Source: Siphonodentalium dalli
Taxonomy: Eukaryota; Mollusca; Scaphopoda; Gadilida; Siphonodentaliidae
DNA length: 64,000 nucleotides
Reading direction: 5' to 3'
NCBI GenBank assembly: GCA_032622095.1
Contig: CP136065.1
Coordinates: 41,765,503 to 41,829,502, forward strand
Shown here piece after piece: positions 21,434 through 35,480 of the stretch. A model generated the notes under the pieces. That model had not been told where the DNA came from. It saw nothing but the letters and a program-made list of their open reading frames with translations, and ran no database searches. Positions within the stretch are counted from its first letter, which is position 1. Each line of letters starts with the position of its first letter. The position numbers and the translations under genes were made by a program.

Positions 21434-24400
21434 TGGGTGATTCTCCCTTAAATGAACAAATTCGTCCAGAAAATTCTGAAAAAATGACATATGTCACATG
21501 CCGATGAATTTTATGCGAGTATGTAGCACAGATATTGGTGACCACGAAAATGACATTTGGCAAAATTATTGGGCAAGGTCAAGGCCAATCAAGGTCGTTC
21601 ATTACAGCATGTGCTAATGACGTTTCTGGGTTGAATCAGGGCGACGTCATTGTCAAATTCGCTCTTTCTCCAAAACGTGTGTTTAATTCGAATATCATGA
21701 TTAATGGAAACCAACCAAACTTTTGCCACTTGTTTGCCATTTGCCCTTTAACAGTTGAATTATCAACACGTACATCACGGAGTAGCCGACGATGTATCTG
21801 TCCAAACGACGTATCGCACATGCAGCCCCGCACGTTGAGACGTCTATGGGATACGGCCATTTGAATATAGATGGTGGAAATTTGTGTGTTTTGTGGGCGA
21901 GACTTAGAGTTCAAACTCTCTAAGAGGTCAACGAATACAAGGTACAGATCTGATCATAGGAAACAGAATTTGATCGCATAAATGCCGATTCCTATCAAGT
22001 CGGGCATGCCCTGGTCCATCGTACACTTGGTTTGACGCCAAACGATGGAGGAACTCTGGTGTAGACAACGTGAACATACGTCAATCAAACTCTGTTCCTC
22101 AAGGGGTTCGCCAAATTGCAAAGAGAATTTACCGTGAATAGAAAACAATGTCGATGGATTTCTCTTACATGTTTCAAGATATCGAACTGAAATTTGGTAT
22201 TTAGGGGTTTTTCGATGAGCTCAATCAGATTGAATTGTCCGTGAGATATTCCGATGGCCCAAAATGTGTCATTGACGCCTTTGCTATACCATACGAGCCG
22301 GAAATCGTCCCACAGGCAGAACGATTGTTGAAATGTACCGAAACAGTTAATTTTCAAATTGTCATCTGCTTCTATCTGAGCACACCCCCCCCCCCACTCA
22401 CTCACTCATTCCCCCCCATCCAATAGGAACTATATGTGTATGTACATCGTGTTGACTCTTTTACAACAGAACCACCCAAATATTCTAATCGTGAAATGTG
22501 TCTGTGGCTGGCTGTAACGTTATTCTGCGTCGAGGTGTGGACATGTCGCGGTGTGGACAATTTTTATATTTTCTTCATTTTTTTTTCATTTTCTGTTTAT
22601 GTCAGGCGTCCATTCGTTTTTATTCACGATTCTTCACCCCATGTGTACTATTTGAGCAATTTTGGTAGTCTCCCGACATATTTTATAGTTCCTTTGATAG
22701 CATCGCGGTGTGGACATTAATTAAGGTGCGCTGGAGGGTACACTTATTTTCGTCTCATTTTTCATGTGTTTCGATTCTTTATATTGTCCAAAATCTTCAA
22801 AACAAAATGTCAAAAGGCAAAACTTTCTTATGCATATGGTAGGTTGTTGACCTTAGTTAAAATGGAACCGGGATAGCCTATATTGTAAATAATGTCGCGG
22901 TATGGATATTTCTCGAGACAGGCGGTTTTCGATGTTTCAGAGTCAATATTTACATCAAACCACGAAAAACGTGCATCATAAATGATATTCATAGATAAAC
23001 AGTCCAAGAAATAACATAACACTGCACGTTCTCTGTCAATTAGAGGTAAGATAACTTAATAGGAATAAAATGAAATTTCGCAGTTAGGCGATGAGACAGT
23101 GCGATTTTCGTGTTTTCTCGTTGTTTTGATCATGTAACTAAAGGCATGTGTTGATATATTACAATACTGTTATACCATAACGTTGTGCCACATGCTCCTC
23201 AGTGAAATGGAAGGCCACAATAGGTCTTGTTTGTGGCACAATCATATTTTTATGGAACAATTGTACACGAGACATCAATTTGCCCGTTTAAGGGGGAATC
23301 ACCCATATATAAGAGAATGTATTGGCAAAGTGTTTTTCGCCAAAATTTCAGTCACTTTATTAATTCCAACCCCGGTGGACGAGATGGGGGCGACTTCCCT
23401 CTTGCCGTGACGCTGCAAGTTAAGCAACTGTTAGTAGAAAAAATATGATCAGACACGATTTCCCAAGGGATTTTGCAGTATTGTTAAATAATCACACATA
23501 AATCTTTCACACCACTTTTGAACAGTTATCGAGTTTCTCTTAAGCGTCGGCGATAAATCGACAATTAAACATTATTTCAAAGGCAACGGTCGTTATAAAA
23601 TGGCTCACCCCAATGCCCGTGACTACTTGTTCTAGCCTTGAAATAGTGCGTCTGTCCCCCAGAAGGTGAATTTAGTTATGCTACCCCCGCATTGCGGGCT
23701 AGCAACACCAAATTCACCCTCTGGGGACCCCATTCTGCTTACACCTCAGCAGAATGAGGTTCACAGAGGGTGAATTTGGTGATGCTAGCCCGCTATGCAT
23801 AACTAAATTCACCCCCTGGGGACCTCATTCTGCAAATGACCGACACACTATTTCAAGCCTTGTACTTGTTGCTTAACTTGCAAGGTCACGACAAAAGAGG
23901 GAAGTCCACCGGGGTTGGAATTAATAAAGTGACTGAAATTTTGGCGAAAAAAACAACACTTTTGTCTGGCATTTGCAGAAATGGCGGGCTAGCATCACCA
24001 AACGGGCTAGCATCACCAAATTCACTATCTGGGAACCTCATTCTGCTGGGGTGCAAGCAGAATGAGGTCCCCAGAGGGTGAATTTGGTGATGCTAGCCCG
24101 CTAAGCGGGGTAGCATCACTAAATTCACCATCTGGGGACAGACGCACAATTTCAAGGCTAGAACAAGTGGTCACAGGCATTGGGGTGAGCCATTTTATAA
24201 CGACCGGTGTACCGTGCAATGAAATAATGTTTAAATGTCGACTTATCGCCGACGCTTAAGAGAGAATCGATAACTGTTCAAAAGTGGTGTGAAAGATTTA
24301 TGTGTGATTATTTAACAATACTGCAAAATCCCTTGGGAAATCGTGTCTGATCATATTTTTTCTACTAAAAGTGCTAATGAGCAAGATTGCACACGACAAT

Positions 24401-24655
24401 CTTGAAAATGGTACCTCAACATGCACACCATAAGTGTTGAAACACAACAATTAATCACTCTGAAATATCATAGTTTGGACGGTGGGCTCTTTAACAAGAA
24501 TGTGTCATGGCGTCACAGGCTGAATTCATGGCTGGTGCAGCAATAAAGATCCTGTGCCAGTGGTCTCTAAAATATGCGAGTCTCGCATATTTAAGAGAAT
24601 GCACTGGCTTACAAGGTCAAGGTATTCTCTTTTATATGCGATGCTCGCATACATA
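21434..24655. repeat. Array unit 3
   Basis: 3222 bp. Has CGATAACTG near 24,268 where units 1-2 have CGAAAACTG, but shares the GGTATGG and CACTATCTGGG states with units 1, 2 and 4. Small homopolymer differences occur at the C run near 22,384 and the CTACCCCCGC near 23,681. Confidence 0.95.
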
Positions 24656-27600
24656 TGGGTGATTCTCCCTTAAATGAACAAATTCGTCCAGAAAATTCTG
24701 AAAAAATGACATATGTCACATGCCGATGAATTTTATGCGAGTATGTAGCACAGATATTGGTGACCACGAAAATGACATTTGGCAAAATTATTGGGCAAGG
24801 TCAAGGCCAATCAAGGTCGTTCATTACAGCATGTGCTAATGACGTTTCTGGGTTGAATCAGGGCGACGTCATTGTCAAATTCGCTCTTTCTCCAAAACGT
24901 GTGTTTAATTCGAATATCATGATTAATGGAAACCAACCAAACTTTTGCCACTTGTTTGCCATTTGCCCTTTAACAGTTGAATTATCAACACGTACATCAC
25001 GGAGTAGCCGACGATGTATCTGTCCAAACGACGTATCGCACATGCAGCCCCGCACGTTGAGACGTCTATGGGATACGGCCATTTGAATATAGATGGTGGA
25101 AATTTGTGTGTTTTGTGGGCGAGACTTAGAGTTCAAACTCTCTAAGAGGTCAACGAATACAAGGTACAGATCTGATCATAGGAAACAGAATTTGATCGCA
25201 TAAATGCCGATTCCTATCAAGTCGGGCATGCCCTGGTCCATCGTACACTTGGTTTGACGCCAAACGATGGAGGAACTCTGGTGTAGACAACGTGAACATA
25301 CGTCAATCAAACTCTGTTCCTCAAGGGGTTCGCCAAATTGCAAAGAGAATTTACCGTGAATAGAAAACAATGTCGATGGATTTCTCTTACATGTTTCAAG
25401 ATATCGAACTGAAATTTGGTATTTAGGGGTTTTTCGATGAGCTCAATCAGATTGAATTGTCCGTGAGATATTCCGATGGCCCAAAATGTGTCATTGACGC
25501 CTTTGCTATACCATACGAGCCGGAAATCGTCCCACAGGCAGAACGATTGTTGAAATGTACCGAAACAGTTAATTTTCAAATTGTCATCTGCTTCTATCTG
25601 AGCACACCCCCCCCCCCACTCACTCACTCATTCCCCCCCATCCAATAGGAACTATATGTGTATGTACATCGTGTTGACTCTTTTACAACAGAACCACCCA
25701 AATATTCTAATCGTGAAATGTGTCTGTGGCTGGCTGTAACGTTATTCTGCGTCGAGGTGTGGACATGTCGCGGTGTGGACAATTTTTATATTTTCTTCAT
25801 TTTTTTTTCATTTTCTGTTTATGTCAGGCGTCCATTCGTTTTTATTCACGATTCTTCACCCCATGTGTACTATTTGAGCAATTTTGGTAGTCTCCCGACA
25901 TATTTTATAGTTCCTTTGATAGCATCGCGGTGTGGACATTAATTAAGGTGCGCTGGAGGGTACACTTATTTTCGTCTCATTTTTCATGTGTTTCGATTCT
26001 TTATATTGTCCAAAATCTTCAAAACAAAATGTCAAAAGGCAAAACTTTCTTATGCATATGGTAGGTTGTTGACCTTAGTTAAAATGGAACCGGGATAGCC
26101 TATATTGTAAATAATGTCGCGGTATGGATATTTCTCGAGACAGGCGGTTTTCGATGTTTCAGAGTCAATATTTACATCAAACCACGAAAAACGTGCATCA
26201 TAAATGATATTCATAGATAAACAGTCCAAGAAATAACATAACACTGCACGTTCTCTGTCAATTAGAGGTAAGATAACTTAATAGGAATAAAATGAAATTT
26301 CGCAGTTAGGCGATGAGACAGTGCGATTTTCGTGTTTTCTCGTTGTTTTGATCATGTAACTAAAGGCATGTGTTGATATATTACAATACTGTTATACCAT
26401 AACGTTGTGCCACATGCTCCTCAGTGAAATGGAAGGCCACAATAGGTCTTGTTTGTGGCACAATCATATTTTTATGGAACAATTGTACACGAGACATCAA
26501 TTTGCCCGTTTAAGGGGGAATCACCCATATATAAGAGAATGTATTGGCAAAGTGTTTTTCGCCAAAATTTCAGTCACTTTATTAATTCCAACCCCGGTGG
26601 ACGAGATGGGGGCGACTTCCCTCTTGCCGTGACGCTGCAAGTTAAGCAACTGTTAGTAGAAAAAATATGATCAGACACGATTTCCCAAGGGATTTTGCAG
26701 TATTGTTAAATAATCACACATAAATCTTTCACACCACTTTTGAACAGTTATCGAGTTTCTCTTAAGCGTCGGCGATAAATCGACAATTAAACATTATTTC
26801 AAAGGCAACGGTCGTTATAAAATGGCTCACCCCAATGCCCGTGACTACTTGTTCTAGCCTTGAAATAGTGCGTCTGTCCCCCAGAAGGTGAATTTAGTTA
26901 TGCTACCCCGCATTGCGGGCTAGCAACACCAAATTCACCCTCTGGGGACCCCATTCTGCTTACACCTCAGCAGAATGAGGTTCACAGAGGGTGAATTTGG
27001 TGATGCTAGCCCGCTATGCATAACTAAATTCACCCCCTGGGGACCTCATTCTGCAAATGACCGACACACTATTTCAAGCCTTGTACTTGTTGCTTAACTT
27101 GCAAGGTCACGACAAAAGAGGGAAGTCCACCGGGGTTGGAATTAATAAAGTGACTGAAATTTTGGCGAAAAAAACAACACTTTTGTCTGGCATTTGCAGA
27201 AATGGCGGGCTAGCATCACCAAACGGGCTAGCATCACCAAATTCACTATCTGGGAACCTCATTCTGCTGGGGTGCAAGCAGAATGAGGTCCCCAGAGGGT
27301 GAATTTGGTGATGCTAGCCCGCTAAGCGGGGGTAGCATCACTAAATTCACCATCTGGGGACAGACGCACAATTTCAAGGCTAGAACAAGTGGTCACAGGC
27401 ATTGGGGTGAGCCATTTTATAACGACCGGTGTACCGTGCAATGAAATAATGTTTAAATGTCGACTTATCGCCGACGCTTAAGAGAGAATCGATAACTGTT
27501 CAAAAGTGGGTGTGAAAGATTTATGTGTGATTATTTAACAATACTGCAAAATCCCTTGGGAAATCGTGTCTGATCATATTTTTTCTACTAAAAGTGCTAA

Positions 27601-27880
27601 TGAGCAAGATTGCACACGACAATCTTGAAAATGGTACCTCAACATGCACACCATAAGTGTTGAAACACAACAATTAATCACTCTGAAATATCATAGTTTG
27701 GACGGTGGGCTCTTTAACAAGAATGTGTCATGGCGTCACAGGCTGAATTCATGGCTGGTGCAGCAATAAAGATCCTGTGCCAGTGGTCTCTAAAATATGC
27801 GAGTCTCGCATATTTAAAGAGAATGCCACTGGCTTACAAGGTCAAGGTATTCTCTTTTATATGCGATGCTCGCATACATA
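24656..27880. repeat. Array unit 4
   Basis: 3225 bp. Variant pattern as in unit 3. Extra single bases appear near its end (AAGTGGGTGTG about 27,505; TTTAAAGAGAATGCCACTGG about 27,815-27,833), suggestive of uncorrected read errors or decay of the terminal hairpin. Confidence 0.93.
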
Positions 27881-30800
27881 TGGGTGATTCTCCCTTAAAT
27901 GAACAAATTCGTCCAGAAAATTCTGAAAAAATGACATATGTCACATGCCGATGAATTTTATGCGAGTATGTAGCACAGATATTGGTGACCACGAAAATGA
28001 CATTTGGCAAAATTATTGGGCAAGGTCAAGGCCAATCAAGGTCGTTCATTACAGCATGTGCTAATGACGTTTCTGGGTTGAATCAGGGCGACGTCATTGT
28101 CAAATTCGCTCTTTCTCCAAAACGTGTGGTTTAATTCGAATATCATGATTAATGGAAACCAACCAAACTTTTGCCACTTGTTTGCCATTTGCCCTTTAAC
28201 AGTTGAATTATCAACACGTACATCACGGAGTAGCCGACGATGTGTCCAAACGACGTATCGCACATGCAGCCCCGCACGTTGAGACGTCTATGGGATACGG
28301 CCATTTGAATATAGATGGTGGAAATTTGTGTGTTTTGTGGGCGAGACTTAGAGTTCAAACTCTCTAAGAGGTCAACGAATACAAGGTACAGATCTGATCA
28401 TAGGAAACAGAATTTGATCGCATAAATGCCGATTCCTATCAAGTCGGGCATGCCCTGGTCCATCGTACACTTGGTTTGACGCCAAACGATGGAGGAACTC
28501 TGGTGTAGACAACGTGAACATACGTCAATCAAACTCTGTTCCTCAAGGGGTTCGCCAAATTGCAAAGAGAATTTACCGTGAATAGAAAACAATGTCGATG
28601 GATTTCTCTTACATGTTTCAAGATATCGAACTGAAATTTGGTATTTAGGGGTTTTTCGATGAGCTCAATCAGATTGAATTGTCCGTGAGATATTCCGATG
28701 GCCCAAAATGTGTCATTGACGCCTTTGCTATACCATACGAGCCGGAAATCGTCCCACAGGCAGAACGATTGTTGAAATGTACCGAAACAGTTAATTTTCA
28801 AATTGTCATCTGCTTCTATCTGAGCACACCCCCCCCCCCACTCACTCACTCATTCCCCCCCATCCAATAGGAACTATATGTGTATGTACATCGTGTTGAC
28901 TCTTTTACAACAGAACCACCCAAATATTCTAATCGTGAAATGTGTCTGTGGCTGGCTGTAACGTTATTCTGCGTCGAGGTGTGGACATGTCGCGGTGTGG
29001 ACAATTTTTATATTTTCTTCATTTTTTTTTCATTTTCTGTTTATGTCAGGCGTCCATTCGTTTTTATTCACGATTCTTCACCCCATGTGTACTATTTGAG
29101 CAATTTTGGTAGTCTCCCGACATATTTTATAGTTCCTTTGATAGCATCGCGGTGTGGACATTAATTAAGGTGCGCTGGAGGGTACACTTATTTTCGTCTC
29201 ATTTTTCATGTGTTTCGATTCTTTATATTGTCCAAAATCTTCAAAACAAAATGTCAAAAGGCAAAACTTTCTTATGCATATGGTAGGTTGTTGACCTTAG
29301 TTAAAATGGAACCGGGATAGCCTATATTGTAAATAATGTCGCGGTGTGGATATTTCTCGAGACAGGCGGTTTTCGATGTTTCAGAGTCAATATTTACATC
29401 AAACCACGAAAAACGTGCATCATAAATGATATTCATAGATAAACAGTCCAAGAAATAACATAACACTGCACGTTCTCTGTCAATTAGAGGTAAGATAACT
29501 TAATAGGAATAAAATGAAATTTCGCAGTTAGGCGATGAGACAGTGCGATTTTCGTGTTTTCTCGTTGTTTTGATCATGTAACTAAAGGCATGTGTTGATA
29601 TATTACAATACTGTTATACCATAACGTTGTGCCACATGCTCCTCAGTGAAATGGAAGGCCACAATAGGTCTTGTTTGTGGCACAATCATATTTTTATGGA
29701 ACAATTGTACACGAGACATCAATTTGCCCGTTTAAGGGGGAATCACCCATATATAAGAGAATGTATTGGCAAAGTGTTTTTCGCCAAAATTTCAGTCACT
29801 TTATTAATTCCAACCCCGGTGGACGAGATGGGGGCGACTTCCCTCTTGCCGTGACGCTGCAAGTTAAGCAACTGTTAGTAGAAAAAATATGATCAGACAC
29901 GATTTCCCAAGGGATTTTGCAGTATTGTTAAATAATCACACATAAATCTTTCACACCACTTTTGAACAGTTATCGAGTTTCTCTTAAGCGTCGGCGATAA
30001 ATCGACAATTAAACATTATTTCAAAGGCAACGGTCGTTATAAAATGGCTCACCCCAATGCCCGTGACTACTTGTTCTAGCCTTGAAATAGTGCGTCTGTC
30101 CCCCAGAAGGTGAATTTAGTTATGCTACCCCGCATTGCGGGCTAGCAACACCAAATTCACCCTCTGGGGACCCCATTCTGCTTACACCTCAGCAGAATGA
30201 GGTTCACAGAGGGTGAATTTGGTGATGCTAGCCCGCTATGCATAACTAAATTCACCCCCTGGGGACCTCATTCTGCAAATGACCGACACACTATTTCAAG
30301 CCTTGTACTTGTTGCTTAACTTGCAAGGTCACGACAAAAGAGGGAAGTCCACCGGGGTTGGAATTAATAAAGTGACTGAAATTTTGGCGAAAAAACAACA
30401 CTTTTGTCTGGCATTTGCAGAAATGGCGGGCTAGCATCACCAAACGGGCTAGCATCACCAAATTCACCATCTGGGAACCTCATTCTGCTGGGGTGCAAGC
30501 AGAATGAGGTCCCCAGAGGGTGAATTTGGTGATGCTAGCCCGCTAAGCGGGGGTAGCATCACTAAATTCACCATCTGGGGACAGACGCACAATTTCAAGG
30601 CTAGAACAAGTGGTCACAGGCATTGGGGTGAGCCATTTTATAACGACCGGTGTACCGTGCAATGAAATAATGTTTAAATGTCGACTTATCGCCGACGCTT
30701 AAGAGAGAATCGATAACTGTTCAAAAGTGGTGTGAAAGATTTATGTGTGATTATTTAACAATACTGCAAAATCCCTTGGGAAATCGTGTCTGATCATATT

Positions 30801-31098
30801 TTTTCTACTAAAAGTGCTAATGAGCAAGATTGCACACGACAATCTTGAAAATGGTACCTCAACATGCACACCATAAGTGTTGAAACACAACAATTAATCA
30901 CTCTGAAATATCATAGTTTGGACGGTGGGCTCTTTAACAAGAATGTGTCATGGCGTCACAGGCTGAATTCATGGCTGGTGCAGCAATAAAGATCCTGTGC
31001 CAGTGGTCTCTAAAATATGCGAGTCTCGCATATTTAAGAGAATGCACTGGCTTACAAGGTCAAGGTATTCTCTTTTATATGCGATGCTCGCATACATA
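27881..31098. repeat. Array unit 5
   Basis: 3218 bp. Carries the apparently ancestral GGTGTGG (about 29,344) and CACCATCTGGG (about 30,465). It also has a one-base insertion (ACGTGTGGTTT near 28,125) and a four-base deletion (GATGTGTCC near 28,239) that break the 109-codon frame present in units 1-4 and 6. Confidence 0.93.
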
Positions 31099-34000
31099 TG
31101 GGTGATTCTCCCTTAAATGAACAAATTCGTCCAGAAAATTCTGAAAAAATGACATATGTCACATGCCGATGAATTTTATGCGAGTATGTAGCACAGATAT
31201 TGGTGACCACGAAAATGACATTTGGCAAAATTATTGGGCAAGGTCAAGGCCAATCAAGGTCGTTCATTACAGCATGTGCTAATGACGTTTCTGGGTTGAA
31301 TCAGGGCGACGTCATTGTCAAATTCGCTCTTTCTCCAAAACGTGTGTTTAATTCGAATATCATGATTAATGGAAACCAACCAAACTTTTGCCACTTGTTT
31401 GCCATTTGCCCTTTAACAGTTGAATTATCAACACGTACATCACGGAGTAGCCGACGATGTATCTGTCCAAACGACGTATCGCACATGCAGCCCCGCACGT
31501 TGAGACGTCTATGGGATACGGCCATTTGAATATAGATGGTGGAAATTTGTGTGTTTTGTGGGCGAGACTTAGAGTTCAAACTCTCTAAGAGGTCAACGAA
31601 TACAAGGTACAGATCTGATCATAGGAAACAGAATTTGATCGCATAAATGCCGATTCCTATCAAGTCGGGCATGCCCTGGTCCATCGTACACTTGGTTTGA
31701 CGCCAAACGATGGAGGAACTCTGGTGTAGACAACGTGAACATACGTCAATCAAACTCTGTTCCTCAAGGGGTTCGCCAAATTGCAAAGAGAATTTACCGT
31801 GAATAGAAAACAATGTCGATGGATTTCTCTTACATGTTTCAAGATATCGAACTGAAATTTGGTATTTAGGGGTTTTTCGATGAGCTCAATCAGATTGAAT
31901 TGTCCGTGAGATATTCCGATGGCCCAAAATGTGTCATTGACGCCTTTGCTATACCATACGAGCCGGAAATCGTCCCACAGGCAGAACGATTGTTGAAATG
32001 TACCGAAACAGTTAATTTTCAAATTGTCATCTGCTTCTATCTGAGCACACCCCCCCCCCCACTCACTCACTCATTCCCCCCATCCAATAGGAACTATATG
32101 TGTATGTACATCGTGTTGACTCTTTTACAACAGAACCACCCAAATATTCTAATCGTGAAATGTGTCTGTGGCTGGCTGTAACGTTATTCTGCGTCGAGGT
32201 GTGGACATGTCGCGGTGTGGACAATTTTTATATTTTCTTCATTTTTTTTTCATTTTCTGTTTATGTCAGGCGTCCATTCGTTTTTATTCACGATTCTTCA
32301 CCCCCATGTGTACTATTTGAGCAATTTTGGTAGTCTCCCGACATATTTTATAGTTCCTTTGATAGCATCGCGGTGTGGACATTAATTAAGGTGCGCTGGA
32401 GGGTACACTTATTTTCGTCTCATTTTTCATGTGTTTCGATTCTTTATATTGTCCAAAATCTTCAAAACAAAATGTCAAAAAGCAAAACTTTCTTATGCAT
32501 ATGGTAGGTTGTTGACCTTAGTTAAAATGGAACCGGGATAGCCTATATTGTAAATAATGTCGCGGTGTGGATATTTCTCGAGACAGGCGGTTTTCGATGT
32601 TTCAGAGTCACTATTTACATCAAACCACGAAAAAACGTGCATCATAAATGATATTCATAGATAAACAGTCCAAGAAATAACATAACACTGCACGTTCTCT
32701 GTCAATTAGAGGTAAGATAACTTAATAGGAATAAAAATGAAATTTCGCAGTTAGGCGATGAGACAGTGCGATTTTCGTGTTTTCTCGTTGTTTTGATCAT
32801 GTAACTAAAGGCATGTGTTGATATATTACAATACTGTTATACCATAACGTTGTGCCACATGCTCCTCAGTGAAATGGAAGGCCACAATAGGTCTTGTTTG
32901 TGGCACAATCATATTTTTATGGAACAATTGTACACGAGACATCAATTTGCCCGTTTAAGGGGGAATCACCCATATATAAGAGAATGTATTGGCAAAGTGT
33001 TTTTCGCCAAAATTTCAGTCACTTTATTAATTCCAACCCCGGTGGACGAGATGGGGGCGACTTCCCTCTTGCCGTGACGCTGCAAGTTAAGCAACTGTTA
33101 GTAGAAAAAAATATGATCAGACACGATTTCCCAAGGGATTTTGCAGTATTGTTAAATAATCACACATAAATCTTTCACACCACTTTTGAACAGTTATCGA
33201 GTTTCTCTTAAGCGTCGGCGATAAATCGACAATTAAACATTATTTCAAAGGCAACGGTCGTTATTAAATGGCTCACCCCAATGCCCGTGACTACTTGTTC
33301 TAGCCTTGAAATAGTGCGTCTGTCCCCCAGAAGGTGAATTTAGTTATGCTACCCCGCATTGCGGGCTAGCAACACCAAATTTCACCCCTCTGGGGACCCC
33401 ATTCTGCTTACACCTCAGCAGAATGAGGTTCACAGAGGGTGATTTGGTGATGCTAGCCCGCTATGCATAACTAAATTCACCCCCTGGGGACCTCATTCTG
33501 CAAATGACCGACACACTATTTCAAGCCTTGTACTTGTTGCTTAACTTGCAAGGTCACGACAAAAGAGGGAAGTCCACCGGGGTTGGAATTAATAAAGTGA
33601 CTGAAATTTTGGCGAAAAAACAACACTTTTGTCTGGCATTTGCAGAAATGGCGGGCTAGCATCACCAAACGGGCTAGCATCACCAAATTCACCATCTGGG
33701 AACCTCATTCTGCTGGGGTGCAAGCAGAATGAGGTCCCCAGAGGGTGAATTTGGTGATGCTAGCCCGCTAAGCGGGGGGTAGCATCACTAAATTCACCAT
33801 CTGGGGACAGACGCACAATTTCAAGGCTAGAACAAGTGGTCACAGGCATTGGGGGTGAGCCATTTTATAACGACCGTGTACCGTGCAATGAAATAATGTT
33901 TAAATGTCGACTTATCGCCGACGCTTAAGAGAGAATCGATAAACTGTTCAAAAGTGGTGTGAAAGATTTATGTGTGATTATTTAACAATACTGCAAAATC

Positions 34001-34325
34001 CCTTGGGAAATCGTGTCTGATCATATTTTTTCTACTAAAAGTGCTAATGAGCAAGATTGCACACGACAATCTTGAAAATGGTACCTCAACATGCACACCA
34101 TAAGTGTTGAAACACAACAATTAATCACTCTGAAATATCATAGTTTGGACGGTGGGCTCTTTAACAAGAATGTGTCATGGCGTCACAGGCTGAATTCATG
34201 GCTGGTGCAGCAATAAAGATCCTGTGCCAGTGGTCTCTAAAATATGCGAGTCTCGCATATTTAAGAGAATGCACTGGCTTACAAGGTCAAGGTATTCTCT
34301 TTTATATGCGATGCTCGCATACATA
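31099..34325. repeat. Array unit 6, indel-rich
   Basis: 3227 bp. Shares GGTGTGG and CACCATCTGGG with unit 5. It has far more one-base gains and losses than the others, mostly in homopolymers (for example near 32,300, 32,633, 32,737, 33,107, 33,380, 33,776, 33,852 and 33,942), plus a few substitutions. Closeness to the gap suggests low-quality consensus. Confidence 0.93.
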
Positions 34326-35244
34326 TGGGGTGATTCTCCCTTAAATGAACAAATTCGTCCAGAAAATTCTGAAAAAATGACATATGTCACATGCCGATGA
34401 ATTTTATGCGAGTATGTAGCACAGATATTGGTGACCACGAAAATGACATTTGGCAAAATTATTGGGCAAGGTCAAGGCCAATCAAGGTCGTTCATTACAG
34501 CATGTGCTAATGACGTTTCTGGGTTGAATCAGGGCGACGTCATTGTCAAATTCGCTCTTTCTCCAAAACGTGTGTTTAATTCGAATATCATGATTAATGG
34601 AAACCAACCAAACTTTTTGCCACTTGTTTGCCATTTGCCCTTTAACAGTTGAATTATCAACACGTACATCACGGAGTAGCCGACGATGTATCTGTCCAAA
34701 CGACGTATCGCACATGCAGCCCCGCACGTTGAGACGTCTATGGGATACGGCCATTTGAATATAGATGGTGGAAATTTGTGTGTTTTGTGGGCGAGACTTA
34801 GAGTTCAAACTCTCTAAGAGGTCAACGAATACAAGGTACAGATCTGATCATAGGAAACAGAATTTGATCGCATAAATGCCGATTCCTATCAAGTCGGGCA
34901 TGCCCTGGTCCATCGTACACTTGGTTTGACGCCAAACGATGGAGGAACTCTGGTGTAGACAACGTGAACATACGTCAATCAAACTCTGTTCCTCAAGGGG
35001 TTCGCCAAATTGCAAAGAGAATTTACCGTGAATAGAAAACAATGTCGATGGATTTCTCTTACATGTTTCAAGATATCGAACTGAAATTTGGTATTTAGGG
35101 GTTTTTCGATGAGCTCAATCAGATTGAATTGTCCGTGAGATATTCCGATGGCCCAAAATGTGTCATTGACGCCTTTGCTATACCATACGAGCCGGAAATC
35201 GTCCCACAGGCAGAACGATTGTTGAAATGTACCGAAACAGTTAA
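34326..35244. repeat. Array unit 7, cut by assembly gap
   Basis: First 919 bp of the unit only. A T insertion near 34,615 breaks the 109-codon frame. The sequence stops within the E1 part at the run of N. Confidence 0.93.
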
Positions 35245-35344
35245 NNNNNNNNNNNNNNNNNNNNNNNNNNNNNNNNNNNNNNNNNNNNNNNNNNNNNNNN
35301 NNNNNNNNNNNNNNNNNNNNNNNNNNNNNNNNNNNNNNNNNNNN
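35245..35344. other. Assembly gap, 100 N
   Basis: Exactly 100 N, a customary placeholder for a gap of unknown size. It ends the 3.22-kb array; the sequence to its right does not match the unit, so the right boundary of the array is hidden. Confidence 0.98.
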
Positions 35345-35358
35345 TTTAATTTTATTTT

Positions 35359-35480
35359 CATTCCTTAGCAGTTTAGCAGCATAGCACTGCTAGAATTCCG
35401 TTTGAAACTCTCTTTTTTTATATCTTCATTCCTTAGCAGTTTAGTAGCATAGCACTGCTATAATTCAGTTTGATACGCCC
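35359..35480. repeat. ~65-bp tandem duplication
   Basis: Two imperfect copies of a unit beginning CATTCCTTAGCAGTTTAG, including a GCATAGCACTGCTA palindrome in each. Confidence 0.8.

Larger units (their letters stand above)
14995..35244. repeat. Tandem array of a 3.22-kb unit, six full copies plus a partial
   Basis: Taking TGGGTGATTCTCCC as unit start, units begin at 14,995, 18,214, 21,434, 24,656, 27,881, 31,099 and 34,326, giving lengths 3219, 3220, 3222, 3225, 3218 and 3227. The seventh stops after 919 bp at an assembly gap. Units are nearly identical by eye; differences are mostly one-base changes in homopolymers. Each unit holds, in order, an inverted-repeat element (E1, about 1.87 kb), a hairpin half, a block of interleaved inverted repeats (about 1.05 kb) and a hairpin-cassette leader. 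Short open frames of 60-110 codons repeat in every unit but match nothing I know and are broken in units 5-7. True copy number is unknown because of the gap. Confidence 0.97.
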
